A stretch of DNA of 64,000 nt from Volvariella volvacea V23 (GCA_000349905.1 KB722761.1:428904-492903), one strand, 5' to 3'; shown: positions 24,240-37,500, numbered from the stretch's first letter. Program-made: numbers and translations. Notes: a model not told the origin generated them from the letters alone.

Positions 24240-25140
24240 GGACGAATACGAGGATAAACGGCGTTAACCAAAGGGACGCTGTTTAGCGGTCGCGGTGGCG
24301 CTCGCTTGGGTGTAACAGGGATACTGCTGAGTGACCGGTTGGGTTGCCTCCGTCATCATCAGTTTGTCTGTGTTTGTCTGTAATTATAATCGAGATTTTT
24401 GGTGAATTTCTCTACCCTCACTTAACCTGTTCGATCCAAAAAGTATCATCAGCTAGTGCATCCACGTTATATAGCTATATATTCCAAAATTTCATTTCTT
24501 TGGGTACGGGTTCTGAGGCTTCAGCCACGTCCAGATGTCGCGGGCGCTTCCCGGTCACCAACAACTGTTGGGTATTAGAGTAGTACAGCTTTTGTCTGGT
24601 GATTTGTGGCCAATACGAGACGAACAAAGCACGCGGTGGCCCGACGTCATAGTTACTTTCCGGTAGTCGCCCACAGACCGCTCTAAATGTGGCCCTGGTC
24701 TTGCCACACGTGTAGTACAAGGCCCGAGTGTACCGTACAATGCTGCTAATTTGTTTAATGGCACAGTGGCGGTGGCATAATGCACTATTTTGGGTACCAA
24801 TGCGACCCAAATGCGCAACTCGGTGACGGCGAGGTGCACCACTGGAGGAATTAGCCGTGTGGCCCCATGCGCACTCAATCATCGCACACCGCATATGGGA
24901 CCGTCATATTTCCTCGGCCACCCACAACACCTTACCGATGCCACATTTCCTAACCAGGTCTTTGTTGATTATAATGGTACGCGCGTCATATGGCCAAACT
25001 CCAGCCCTCAAATAGCAGCCTATCCCTCTCCCTCTTTCCTTCAATCCACCATCCAACCATCTCAATTACCCCTCCCCCGACAATCCCAGCTTCTTACACA
25101 TAGTGCCATACAAGATACACCTCTCGCCACAACTACAACC
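24240..25140. promoter_or_regulatory. Shared divergent promoter region
   Basis: About 0.9 kb between ATG14 (minus) and the hypothetical gene at 25141 (plus). No coding signal is seen. 25020-25140 is C-rich and T-poor on the purine side, as is common just upstream of fungal starts. Confidence 0.4.
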
Positions 25141-26384
25141 ATGCCACGCGTAAGTACCATCCCTACCCCTTTCCCTGTCGCGTCGGTGGCCATTTCGACA
25201 TTTGACTGAAATCCTATGCGTAGCCGAAAGGACTTGAGAGAAAGGCTGCAGAGAAGGGGCGATTGAAGGCCATGCAGCAATTGAATGAAGGAAAGCGCAA
25301 GCGCGTCGCAAAGGAAACATCGCTTCCAGCTGCTGGACCGTCGACCGATCCTCTGGCCCAAACTCAACCACCGTCAGACGACAAGCCAGCACGTACTACG
25401 AGAAGGACGACTGCCGCTAAGAAGGACAACGCGGCCGACAAACTAAACGACAAAGGAAAGGGCAGAGCTGCCGAACCAAGTGATGTCGTCCCCCTCCCCT
25501 CCCGCGGCGTCAAACGAAAGCGATCTTCAGAAGGCCCCGTTGGGACGGCGAAAAAACCCCAGATCTACGCCAACAACAACGTCCCCAGCAGTAGCTATTT
25601 CCTAAATTCCCGCATGAACAAAATCGAAAAGCAGCTGAAGGAACTTTCCGCGCGCGAATGCCCCTGCATGAAGAATGCGCGGGAGTACGAGGAGATGAGA
25701 CAGAAAATCAAGAATACTCACGAAAAACTACACGCCTTCTTCAATGAACTTGCACCAGATTCTCTACAGGAGTTGATGAAGACTCTCAACGACATCTTGG
25801 GACAAGACGAAGGCGGACCTGTATCGGGCAAGGGTAAAGAGGTGGCATCGGGTCAATCTAATCAAAGCTCCGAGTGGCTCGAAGTTTATACCGAATCTAT
25901 CCAAGAACAGTTGAAGCAGTTCGGTCAATCCTCTCGCGACAGTCTGTCTCCTGATCGCGACTATCCCGGTAGTGTATCGGCTCCACGTGCAAGCTACCGT
26001 TACTCTGCCGCCGAGAATGAAGACCCCGAACTTAATTTTCGAGCACCTGAACGGATCGTGACCTACCGTTACTACAGCGGAGGTGACGGGGATGAAGGCG
26101 AATCAGCAGGTGCTCTAGCTCAAGCGCGCGGTGATGATTCTGACGGACACCACCAGGAAGGCTCACCCGCCACTCCTGATGACCGCTCAGCTGGGCCCAG
26201 TCCCAACCTAGGCGCCACCCGATCTCGTGCTTGGATGAAGACCGTGCTGCGCGAGGACGAGGACAATCTACCTCGACGTGGAATACACAGTGATGGCGCG
26301 GGTAATGGCGCGGACAATGCAGGAGGACGTGTGGACTGGAGTAATCACCCCAGGGTGTTCTTCCGACCTACTGAGAGTGACTAA
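25141..26384 (+). CDS. Hypothetical charged protein with a central coiled coil
   Basis: Two exons, join(25141..25149, 25224..26384), give 389 aa. The first exon codes only MPR; the acceptor TAG at 25221-25223 restores PKGLERKAAEKGRLKAMQ. The N-terminal 120 residues are Lys/Arg-rich with likely nuclear-localisation patches (KRKRVAKE, GVKRKRSS). A helical block at about 135-200 (MNKIEKQLKELSAR, EYEEMRQKIKNTHEKLHAFF) should form a coiled coil. The rest is acidic and Ser/Gly-rich, with two similar Tyr-rich bits, ASYRYSAAE and VTYRYYSGG. No family was recognised. A start further upstream cannot be excluded because exon 1 is so short. Confidence 0.7.
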
Positions 26385-27162
26385 CGAAGTTGAGTAGATC
26401 TGAGAATGGTAAATACCTTTAGGCCAGGGTTTGAGCAAGAGCAACGATGGTCTTTATATTTTCCTGATGAATTTTCTTTTTACTAGTATCTTTCTTTTTT
26501 GAAACTTCCTAGCATCATACTCCTGACCTGTTTAGGTTCCCTAGTCTCTTTACGAAGTCACTGGCAGGAATGCAGTATATCTGATCTCTCGACTCACAGG
26601 TAGATACATCGATTTTGCGTCACGAATGATTAGTTTGAAATATATTGTTCCTACATCCACTGCCGTAGTGATGAGTTTACACTGCGGAACTCACCTCGCT
26701 CGACCGCCTTTGCGAAACATTGACGTTGTGAATGACAATTTTAGTATATTCGGATTATAGGTGAGCTTCGTTGTCAACGGCAAGGTTAATAATACTTCCA
26801 TAGTATATGCCTCCTTTCGAATCCATTGCATTAGAAGCTACCGCTTTTGTGGGGGCAGAATGGTTAAGCATGCCAGCTGCAAAACGGGTATCTGATGGTG
26901 CAGTTGCCCGTTGACGCCAACGGACACTTGTTTGGTGATCCCGCGGCTAACCGAAGACCCCAAACAAATCTAAGTGACACCTGGCAACTCGGACTCGGAC
27001 ACGTGTGCGTGTTTGGGTCTAGTGAGAGGCTCGTTTGTACGATAACAGCATAAAGCAAAGCGACGAAACAAAAATACGTCGATGAGAGCCTAAAGCTATT
27101 GGTATATGCCCAAATAGAAAATCCCTTTAGCGACACATACCGTGGTGTCACCACGTCCCTAT
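26385..27162. other. Intergenic, no gene seen
   Basis: Between the charged hypothetical gene and the first twin-BTB copy, both transcribed towards this interval. No motif was recognised. Confidence 0.5.
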
Positions 27163-28500
27163 TCAGTCTGCACGGAAACTACTGAAAGAAGGTATGTTCT
27201 TAATATCCCTCTCCACCTGTCCTTTCCAGACACGAAGAGGCTCCATCTCGTTAAATAAATCAATACATATGAAAGAGGGCATGCTAGCCAGGTTAAAGAG
27301 TGTATGACGAGGTGCAGACGCTATATCCCATAATTGCTGGAACTGGGTCCGGGCGCAGCCTCTCGCAATGCGTCCCATTATACTCGGCGCAGCGACTCAA
27401 CTTCTTGCTGGTCGGGTGCCTAGAAGATGTCAAAGCAGGTATAGAGGAAATAGCCTTGCGTGATAATGTTTGGAAATACTTCCAGTGACGGACCTGACCC
27501 ATTAGGTTTAAGATAATGAGATCCCTTGAGCCGGTCATCAAAAAAGAAAAATATACCCAGATCATAATAGCATCAGGTGTTAGTAAATATATGAAATCAG
27601 AAACGTCGGATTTTGATTTAAGTAACAGTATTGCGACTTGGTCAGCTAGGTTGCTATACCCATGCTTTGTTGAGTAAGCTAAAAGCCAATGAGGATGCGA
27701 AGACAGATAATCACTGGAAAATGTTATGAGTCGCTCTTTAGGGAAGTAGGCGAAACTCAATTACTTCATCAAGATTTTGCACAGTGCCATGGCTGCATAA
27801 ACTTGATACTTCTCTGCTGCTTCGGCAAGGTCATAGAGCTCATCGAATGGGAGCTTCTTCCAATCGGGGTGCTGGCGTGCGTATATGAATTGAAAAAAGA
27901 GCTCTAGAGTTGAGCCTTTCTCTGTAAGGTGAACCGCCTCACCCATAGTTGGCTGTGAAGCAAGAGGAAAGGCTCCGCAGCAGACTCCAAGTTTCCTTTT
28001 ATGGAGACGGAATACCATCCCATCCCTACTCATGATAAACATCTGCATCTGGGAAAGCAACTGAAGGATTTTCGTTGTCATTAGCCTACAACCACCATTG
28101 TAAGGACGATGACGTACAGAGGAGGGATTCCTGGCCGTATGGCAGTTTAAAAGCGACTTGATTTTTTGAGTGTATACATTATCTATATTGGTGTGTGAAG
28201 AGCCTAATATTCTCAATCGAATGCTGGGCATCATCTTTCCATGTTTTTAAAGCAACAGGCCAAGAGCATTGGGAGCAACCAAGCTGCTGTTTACCTTGCT
28301 TGGTTAGGAGGCCGTCAATAGGTTCAAGGTTGATGACTTTGTCGCTGATGCAAGCTCTTCAGAAATCCGCATTCGAGTTATCAGGCGAGAAACTGCAATG
28401 AGATGCTGAAAATGAGCAACCATATTGATATTTTCTCTACCAAGTTCCCGGAACACCTTGTGAAGAACCGGGTCCCAGGTTGCCTGCTGGGCCCGGGCGC
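27163..28500 (-). pseudogene. Twin-BTB copy 1, 5'-truncated relic
   Basis: BTB2 is well kept (27761-28050: VCCGAFPLASQPTMGEAVHL, FFQFIYARQHPDWKKL), as are the next helical exon (HPHWLLAYSTKHGYSNLADQ) and the final exon with a knuckle (CAEYNGTHC). The region upstream of BTB2 has GCSQCSWP but also an in-frame TGA where relatives read through (near 28366). BTB1 is not recognisable upstream of about 28500, where homology to the knuckle exon begins (TWDPVLHKVF). A frameshift near 27340 separates DPVPAIMG from the end region SAPRHTLFNLAS. The 5' limit is approximate. Confidence 0.7.
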
Positions 28501-28838
28501 GACAACCATCCTGAAGATGGCACGTGGATTGCCCTCGGCAACTTGCGAGATATCAGAAAGACGCTTATGGAATATCCCTGTTCCTATCTCAACAACAACG
28601 ATTAAGTGTATGCAGTATTCGCTTCACCACAATGACTCCCCCACCCCTTTGACGCCATATTTGCCATCTTGTTGAATCTTGGTGAGCCCACAGGGTCGTT
28701 CAACGGAAAGTCCCTTCCAGTGTCCGCATGTTGACGTGCTCAATGTTGGGTGGACAGCTATTAGCACATGCACGTTAAATTCCTTTGACTGCGCTCATTA
28801 CAAACTAGTAAGGACATGAAATGCCAAGCTCCAAAAAA

Positions 28839-30915
28839 TTAAAAGAAAGCACTAAAGGCAGGCGCATCCCTGACCTCCGTCTCCACTTGCCGTTTCCAAT
28901 TATCGAGGGGATTTTGGAGGTTTAAATCGATACCGTTGTAGCATTTCTTCAAAACAGTGCTCAAGTTGAATAGCGAATTTTCGAGGGGAAGATACTAACT
29001 CCTGCACAAGCGCTGGAATGGGGTCGGGGCGGGATGCCGCGCAATGACTCTTCTGGCATTCAGCACACGAGTCGAATTGCACACTCCAGTACCCGAGATC
29101 CTTTGAGGTTGGAGGAGGTAGGGAAGATATTGCTCTGCGAAATATGCTTTGATAGTGCTCCCAATAGCGAGCCTGACTGAGAGTGAGAAGACCGTTGTAA
29201 TAATCAAGATCAACAGCGTACCCAGGCAGCTATCGCATCAGGGGTGAGAATAAAAATGAAATCCATAAAAGCGATCTCGGACTTCATGAGACAGATTGCA
29301 GCCTGATCAGCTAGCTCATTGTAACCATGTCTTGATGAGTAATCCAGAATCCATTGAGGATGTGATGATATGTAGCGTCTAAAAGTAATTCAGCATTCCT
29401 CATGTAATTAGTTTGGGTTTTGCCTACTCCATTAAAACATTGCATAGTGACATGACGGTGTAGACTTCATACTTTTCTGCTGCTTCGGTGAGTAAGCGGA
29501 GATCCTCGAACTCGAGCTTTTTCCAATCAGGTTGCTGACGTGCATACATGAATTGGAATAAGAGTTCTAGGGTTGACGACCGTTCCGAGAGGTAAACAAC
29601 TTCGTCCATGGTTGGGTGAGAAGAAGGCGGGAAGGCCCCGCAGCAAACTTCAAGATGTTTCTTATGCAAATGAAATTTCATACCGTCTATACTCTGGATG
29701 ATGATATCTGCATCATCAAAAGTAACTGTAAGTATATTAGCCGCGCAATTCCCATGAAGCGAAGGGTACGAACTCACAGAGATGAGATACTAGATGCGAG
29801 TTTTCTGGGCTGCTTTTCTGGGCATCAATATGCTGCTCATAGGCACTGAAGGGGCGAATACTCTCTAGAGTGCGTCGAAACCCATCCAGCCATCCCCTAA
29901 CACACTCGGGCCAGGTACATGTAGGACATTTCTGAAGCCTACTATCATATTTCTGCAAGAGCTTCGAAAGGTGATCCAGGTTTATGGGTGTGCCAACAAG
30001 GGCAAGTTCTTGCAAAAGCTTTGCGTTTGAATTACTGGGCTGAAAATTGCAATGCTGTGGTCTCAGGGTCCGAGTCCGTGAAGCCACATGTCACCGACAT
30101 GTGAAATCCCACCAAAACGTGCGTGGAGCAGTTTTGAGGTAGGCAGAATGAAGATCATCCCACTGTATTCTGTAAGCAAACTACCTGCGTTGAGTTTTGA
30201 CATTCATTAAACCTCTGAATGGGGGAGTCCTTCCTCTTACCCACTGTGTGTACAGCGAAGGCGGCAGTACTGATAAAACATTCGACGTTTGGACGTCGGA
30301 TTGGATGACAAGGGGCGCGGTTTTATCGAGCAGTGGGACATCCTTAGCCTTTGCTGCGTAGCCCAAAGCTTGAAGAGGATGCAGATGTGAACGGTCCCTA
30401 TGAATGTCTGTCAAATCTTGCTATAGACCTAAACCAAGGCTTATACCTGATTTCTCTCACCCAGCCTGCCTTCGCCATCCATACATTATATTTATTGAGC
30501 AATTGAGTCACATCAACTATAGAGTCGAATGACCGCTGGGTAGATTGGAGAGAGTGGCGGAGTGGCCAAGAAACGAGAGGATAAAAGCAGTAGAAAAGTT
30601 CATCAAGCACTGCGCTTGGTTCTTGGAGAATGTACGCCCCATCTGCAGTCTCTTCACATTGTGCAGGAGGAAGTCCTTGGCTCAGGTGTGATATATGCGA
30701 CCTGTGCACTTTGTATGCGACGCCATCGCTGGATTGAAATGAAATATCTCCATCTAGAAAGTGGACTGGAGTCATCAGATTTAAAATTAGCAAGATTAAC
30801 AGTTTTTTGAGGCGCCTTAGAACAGAATTTACTCACATATTGGTGACCGTGGAGATGCTACAGGCAACGAAGGCTGTGGTGTAAGAGAATAAGTCAATGA
30901 TTCTGAAGCCGACAT
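28839..30915 (-). pseudogene. Twin-BTB copy 2, full length with two lesions
   Basis: The full seven-exon layout is visible. Exon 1 is 30837-30915, exon 2 (BTB1) 30447-30753 (307 nt) and exon 3 30241-30397 (157 nt). BTB2 follows around 29424-29720. Two lesions are seen. A TGA at 30091-30093 interrupts the knuckle exon just after FWWDFTCR; a CGA-to-TGA change would explain it. A one-base frameshift near 28990 lies between ALVQELVSS and SLFNLSTVL in the last exon. The restored end frame stops at 28839. Either lesion alone would truncate the protein. A TATA-like element (TATTTAAG on the minus strand) lies near 31005. Confidence 0.72.
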
Positions 30916-31142
30916 CGATAAAAACTGAGGCAAGAAGAATTGCTATCACGTTTAACGGAATTTTATATCTCACAGCGCAGTCAGCACGTGTGATCAGTGC
31001 AGTTGCTTAAATACCCTTTCTAATAATCTGAATCCGAGCGATAGCTACGATGGTAAAAATAAATAATCCTTCCATTTTAAGTGGGGATTGAACGAGCACA
31101 TACACCAAACACGCAAGCGTCCATACTACTATCCCTCAGTTG

Positions 31143-31690
31143 TTATAATATCAGCCCCTTCACCCTTCCATACACTACAACGCCATCCCCTGGTAATCGA
31201 ATAGACTGAATAGAATCACCTTGCCCATTCTTCCTCCACTTCTCAACCATATCCTTCGCCTCAACAGGTGATATATCACCAGCCACAGTCCCAACAGTAA
31301 TATGCAATCGTCGCTTTACCTCTTCTGTCAATCCCGACGCCAAAAATCCCTTCGCCTTCTTGACACCATCTTCTCCCACTCTCTCACCCTCCGCAGCCTC
31401 ATCAAACTCTACGTTTTCCACAGTCAACGCCATCACTCTGTCGTTCCAAAGAAGATGCTTAAGCGTAAGCTTAAATCGAGGTGCAGCCTCAAGTAAATGC
31501 AGAGCCTGAGACTGATCCCAGCACCCTTGTTCTTCCGGAAACGTTTTGATATGAACGAGCATAACATGTGGTCGTTTTGCAACCCTATCTTTCTCCTTGA
31601 GCAACTCCCAAAAGCTCTCATTGACCTTGCTAATCTTCAAATTCGCGAATTTCTTGCTGAGCTCGTCTCCATCTACGCCCCTGGTGGGTG
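31143..31690 (-). pseudogene. Duplicated 3' end of TRL1 (phosphodiesterase domain fragment)
   Basis: This frame is nearly identical to the last about 180 codons of TRL1 at 34280-34830, from DELSKKFANLKI to GRVKGLI plus stop. It carries only the 2H cyclic-phosphodiesterase domain, without ligase or kinase parts. Of the two catalytic motifs, the second (LHITVGT) is kept, but the first reads HVMLVH instead of HITLVH, losing the active-site Thr. The frame extends to 31754 with an ATG, but that part has no TRL1 similarity. It sits upstream of BTB copy 2 exactly as TRL1 sits upstream of copy 3, so it is the remnant of a tandem duplication. Confidence 0.85.
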
Positions 31691-31968
31691 TATTAATTTC
31701 GCAGAGCAAATACTTAATGAGAGGCACTATGGTCCCATTCCGTCTGTGTAGCAAGGAAGTACCTCATGCCATACTCACCCGTATCATTTCAGATTGCATT
31801 GGTAATTACCAGTTTTGCGGTGACAGAATGGCCGGATTAAGCAGTTTTCTGGCAGAGTGGCTGTCGTTGGGCATTTGTTTGGTGATCGCAAGCGGAGTAC
31901 AAACAAAAAATAGGCTACACTTAGATTTACTTCAGCCTGAGTGACGTATAACACGGTCTCCTAACACC

Positions 31969-34129
31969 CTACTTAGCTGAGCGGAAACTACTGAAAGATG
32001 GCATCTTCTGAATTTCCTGCTCCACACTGCTTCTCCAGGCGCGAAGGGGCTCTAGTATCTCTACCTTACTAAAAAGCCCAAAATTTAGGTAAGAATTCGT
32101 GGAGTTGCACTGTTGCAAAGTGGTATCCAAGTTAAATAGAGATTGTTCAGGGGCTGATCCCAAGGCACGTATTATCTGCAAGATCGGGTCAGGGTGAACC
32201 TTTTCGCAGTGAGGTTTCTTGCACTCATTGCAGCTGCTGGTGTAAGTTCTGCTGGTGCTAGTTCTACTAGGATTCAGCTGCTGTGCCGTCAAAGTAGGTA
32301 GGGAGGAAATAGCTCCGCGTAATAAAGTTTGGAAATTTTCCCAGTAGCGAGCCTGGTCCTTTAGACTCAACAAGAACACCCTTTAGCGGGGTAGTACAAA
32401 ACGTACCCATGTTATTACCGCATCGGGAGTCAGTTTATATATGAAATTGGATGCATCAAGTTGTGATTGGAGCAATCGTATCGCGGCCTGATCAGCTAAT
32501 TTATCATAGCCATGCTTAGTCGCATAGGCCAGGAGCTGATGAGGGTATGATTTCAAAAATTGCCTGAGAGGATATGAATATACAATCTCGCTGGGATGTA
32601 GGGGGATTCGGATTACTCACTCCAGCATGATTTTGCATAGGGCCATAGCCGTATAAACTTCGTACTTCTCTGCTGCCTCTGCGAGTGCATAGAGCTTATC
32701 GAATTTAAGCTCTTTCCAGTTCTGGTGGTGCTGACGTGCATATATAAATTGAAACAAGAGCTCCAGAGTGGATCCTGTTTCTGCGAGTTGTACCACCTCA
32801 CCCATGGTTGGTTGCGAAGAAGGGGGAAACGCCCCGCAACATATTTCAAGGTTTATCTTATGGATACAAAATATCACCGCATCACTACTCTGAATTGTAA
32901 TGTCTGCATCTGGAAAATTAACTGAAGTTTTCAGCGCGTTATTAGTTAGTAGTCATAAACATCTGTAAAAAACTGGAAGAAAGAACGTACAAAGAGTGGA
33001 TATACGGGTAGAGCACCGTATCAGACTTGGCGAGTTATTTTTTATATAGTGAGTGAAGGGAGCAACTCCATTAATAGAGGATTCGATAGTGGATATCCAA
33101 TTCTTTCTTATTGGCCAGTCGCACTGGGAGCAACGTGATCGGAGTTTTACTGACTTGCTAAGGAGGTCATTGATGTCCTTTAAACTAATGGCTTTGCTGC
33201 TGGAGGCGATCTCCCTTAGAAAGCTTGCGTTTGAATTGTCAGGCGAGAAGTTGCAGTGATCCAAGGACGTGTCCGCACGCGCAGAAAACGACATGGATGA
33301 GCCCGAATTGGAGGGGCAGTGTTTACAATTAAATTCCTGCCACCAAGTCCCTGGAACATTTTTAATCGCCTTGCGAAGGACAGAGTCCCAGGTAGTTTTG
33401 TAATGAAACTGGATCGGTTTAAGGACGACGAATGCTTTATTAGGATACAAGTGTCTCACCCAATTCGCGAGCCATGCAGGGGGAAGGGCTGATAGAACGT
33501 CTAAAGTGGGAACATTGGATTGAATTACTAACGGTGCAACTTGGTCGAGGATTGCCATATTAGAGGTTCTGGCCGCGTAGCTCAAGGATTCAAGAGGATG
33601 AAGAGATGCGCAGTCGCTATATCATGATTTGAATCGATATCAGATAGGTTGCACGGGTAAAAGAAGGGGGATTAGCGCTTAACCTGAGCTCCCGAGACCA
33701 ACTCGCCATTGCAGTCCATACATTATATCTCTCGAGCGCTTCAGCCACTGCAACAATGTCTTCGTATGGTAAATCACGGGGCATAAGGGAGGATCGACCG
33801 GAGGTGAAGGGATAGAGATAGGAGAAGAGTATGTTGAGAATACGACTAGGTTCAGAGAGTATATGTACCCCATCGCTGGCCATTTCGCATTCTGGAGGAG
33901 GTAGACCTCGACACAAATGATCTATATGTGCCCGATGCACTTTATATGCAACTCCATCGCTTGACTGAAAGGAAAGATCTCCATCAGGAAAGTAAACTAC
34001 CACCATACCACCATAGTTAGGTTGTGTATGCGGTGCAGTATAGCAAGTTTTTGACATACAGGTTGGCCCGGTTGGGGTTAAAGCACTATCGGTGGTGGAT
34101 GGCTCTACAGACATCGATGAAGTTGACAT
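31969..34129 (-). CDS. Twin-BTB protein, copy 3
   Basis: Seven exons, complement(31969..32352, 32407..32563, 32621..32921, 32991..33408, 33460..33616, 33684..33996, 34060..34129), give 599 aa. BTB1 is at about 24-128 (LSFQSSDGVAYKVHRAHI, GLPPPECEMASDGVHILSE). A helical segment ends in NW at 180. The knuckle exon has CKHC, then HCNF, then CSQC. BTB2 is at about 320-420 (ICCGAFPPSSQPTMGEV). A second helical segment and a last knuckle exon (CNECKKPHC) end RSSVEQEIQKMPSFSSF. BTB domains mediate dimerisation and Cul3 or transcription-factor contacts; the partner is unknown. Two introns (63 and 51 nt) are multiples of three without stops, so simple gene finders may read through them. Confidence 0.8.
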
Positions 34130-34279
34130 TTCGAACCCGGGTGGGTGTTAATTATATCTGATGGCACGTGCAGGTCTGCGCGAGTTCTTGATGAGCGCTT
34201 CTGTCGCTTCTGTTGTGAGGTGGCAATGAAGTATATACATGATGAACACATTCACTTGACTAACTACTGTTTTCTGTGA

Positions 34280-37059
34280 TCATGATATCAGCCCCTTCAC
34301 TCTCCCATACACTACAACGCCCTCTGGTAATCGAATAGACTGAATAGAATCACCTTGCCCATTCTTCCTCCACTTCTCAACCATATCCTTCGCCTCAACA
34401 GGTGATATATCACCAGCCGCAGTCCCAACAGTAATATGCAATCGTCGCTTTACCTCTTCCGTCAACCCCGACGCCAAAAACTCCTTCGCCTTCTTGACAC
34501 CATCTTCTCCCACTCTCTCACCCTCCGCAGCCTCATCAAACTCTACGTTTTCCACAGTCAACGCCATCACTCTGTCGTTCCAAAGAAGATGCTTAAGCGT
34601 AAGCTTAAATCGAGGTGCAGCCTCAAGTAAATGCAGAGCCTGAGACTGATCCCAGCACCTTTGTTCTTCCGGAAGCGTTTTGATATGAACAAGCGTAATA
34701 TGTGGTCGTTTTGCAACCCTATCTTTCTCCTTGAGCAACTCCCAAAAGCTCTCATCGGCTTTTCTAATCTTCAAATTCGCGAATTTCTTGCTGAGCTCGT
34801 CTTCATCTACGCCTCCCACAGTTCCCTCAGCATGTTGCGTCTTGGCCTGCTCAAAGACATCGTCCACAAACGTCCGAAGATCGAATTCGGGCAAAAATGC
34901 AAAGTACCGGATGGTTTCCTTCTTGCCCTTCGCTTTGATCTCTTGCCTTATTTTCGGTTCGTAGTTCTGTATAGATTTTAGGGCTTCCTGAATTTCGTCT
35001 TCCCCGGGCTTTTCCAACCCTAAGACCCCCCTCAAACCATCCACCGCCCTCTTAACCGCCTCTTCGAGGTCGTCAGTGAGCTCCATGTCGATAGTCGTAT
35101 CCACTTCGTCTCCCCCGAGCTCTTGTGTACTTTGTATAAACTGCCAAATCACGTCTTCGTGGGATTTGCCCTGTGTGTCAGCACGGAGTGTTTGATGCTT
35201 TTCTCCACGTCCAAGGATTCTGTCACAGCATATATTGTGCGCTTGGGCCGGTGGCATGGACGAAACTGAGGACGACCAATCAAGGGCAATCAGTTTAACA
35301 GGCGGATCGTAATTCTTTCGTGCGATCTCCCGCAATTGGTCGCGGTGTTGGCGCAAATGATTGTTCCTAAAGTCTCAAGTTGACGAGGAGAATATACTGG
35401 AAATGGTAGACACTTACTTATCAGCGATGACAACATCATATGTCTCGAGGAGGTTGGCGACGTTTTGGATGAAGACTGGAGCGGGTTTCTTCGCCTTAAC
35501 ATCATCACTTTGCGTGTGTCCGAATCCGAAAAGATGAGCAAGGGCAACTGAAACAGATGTTTTGCCTGTGTTGCAAGGTTAGAAGGCGAACAGGGGGTGT
35601 GAAGCGAACATACCGCATCCAGGTATAGCCACCGGTACAATGATGGCCTTAGAAACAGTAGTCTCTGTTCCTACATCGTCTGCGATGTGGGGTACAGGCG
35701 CTCCTTCCCCCTCTGTGGTGCTTAGCTCTTCCTTCCCACTTTCGGACTCCAACCACTTCAAGAACCTCTCCCTCGTCGCGATGATGCCCTTTCCCTTTTG
35801 ATAACCTTCGAATGCCTTGGGATTTTGCTTGATCTCCCGGATAACCCAGTTGACGTACACCTTCGTTTCCTTCCTCTTCATCTTACTTTTTGGTAGCTTA
35901 TTTGGGTTGAGTATCTGACCACTCGAGTGCTGGCTGAGTAGCGACTTCGTAACTTCTCTCCAGTCCCGATACATCATGTAAGGTTCATCAAACTTGACCT
36001 TGAAGAAGAACGTAGATCCAGGTGCGTACGGCGATGCATCACGCGAGCCCCTTCGCCCTTCTGGTGGTTTTGTAACATGAGTCCGCACCACGAACCCTTC
36101 CACCGCCTCCCCATTCCATTCACCTGTTTCAGCGCAGTGTTGAGTAAATTCGCGGACTTCATTGATGGTATTCAAAACGATAGAAGGGGTTTTGATGAAT
36201 CCCCACTGATCGGCAAAGGCATCTACTTCACCCTGCGACAGCGTCCTAAAGTGCTTTGAGCTTTCGTTCAGACCGTGTAAGTGCAGCCCCGTCTTCTCTG
36301 GCGGATATCCGAGTACGTGTTCCTCAAACGAATCATCACAGAGCTATATTGTGCATAAGAGGCGATTATATGCGTCAATTTCTGCGCATATATGCGTGAT
36401 TAGAGTAGAGCGTACCTCTGCAATTGCCGTTAGGTTGTTGTCCCAAAGCTGAGAAGCTAGATCCGCCTCCGTCTTCTCCTTTGCCTCGAGATATCTGCGT
36501 AGCCACATTTCGCCAGCCTGAGCGTGACTCATTTTGACACCCTCGACGGGCCCAACAGAGTGCTTTGAGGTGACCAAGAGTTTAGTGCGGGTCAATGCCG
36601 CGAAAAATATAATACACCCGTTGGATTTGAGCGTAAGGGTATATGGGGCAGCAGTGTGAGACTGAAGAGCAGCCCACTAAAAGAAAGGTTGAGAGAACAC
36701 TCGAGGATATCGCTGGTGACATCACTCACTGTCGTCCACGGAACTTCGCCGATGTTGAAGAACTTGTCGTACCCCCGAGCGACAATACGATATCTAGTCT
36801 CAGCCGGATTCTCCTCACCTCCTTCTCTCTCCCGCTTTTCCTGTGGCAACTCCATCGTAAACAGCCCGCGCGCGAGCGTTGGGAAGGGAGATGGAATGTC
36901 ATAGTACTTGAACTCGTTCATCTTCCAGCTGCGGACGACCATCGAAGGCTCCGCGGGCGCATTGTAAACAGACGAGCGAACGAGTTTTGGCGACTTCTTG
37001 GACAGTGCATGAAGCGATGCGATGAGCTTGGAGTCCTCTTCGTTGAACCTGGGGGGCAT
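34280..37059 (-). CDS. TRL1: Fungal tRNA ligase (ligase-kinase-phosphodiesterase)
   Basis: Five exons, complement(34280..35366, 35418..35565, 35614..36343, 36416..36676, 36730..37059), give 851 aa, close to yeast Trl1 (827). The adenylyltransferase domain carries the nucleotidyl-Lys motif LTLKSNGC (K127), preceded by YDKFFNIGE. The kinase domain has a P-loop IPGCGKTS (K442), split by an intron. The C-terminal 2H cyclic-phosphodiesterase domain has PHITLVH (H712) and LHITVGT (H800). Known role: it heals and seals exon halves after tRNA splicing and, in many fungi, HAC1 mRNA in the unfolded-protein response. The start MPPRFNEEDSK at 37059 was chosen. An upstream in-frame ATG at 37176 would add 39 residues of Ser/Thr/Arg-rich leader. 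Confidence 0.93.
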
Positions 37060-37500
37060 CGAGGTGGATGCGATCGTGGATTTGGATCTGATTGATGGCT
37101 TGGCACGGGCGGTGAGCGATGTCACTGTCGGTGATGGCCTCAATGGCCAGTAAAGTGTGAGGTTGGTAAGGCGCAAAATGGTGGAGGAAGTGGTCGAGGA
37201 CCAGGAGGTTGGAGGTTGATATAGAGAACATGGGAGTTAGAATGACTCCGCCTGATGGCCCCTGCGCTGATCGACTATTGCAGCCAACCCTTAATACCAG
37301 GATCTGTATGCTTCACATTATCTCAGAGCTCATGCAGACAACGGGACACCAGTAGCATCTCAACGCGATGGCATATAGTCCGTGGTTAGTACTCTGGTAT
37401 AGACCACAAAGCAAAGTCGAGCGCCTAGTCATAACGGGTCGTAAATGTCGAGTCATAAAATGCCCCGAACTCCTTTAATGATGGCGACCTAAATTTAGGC

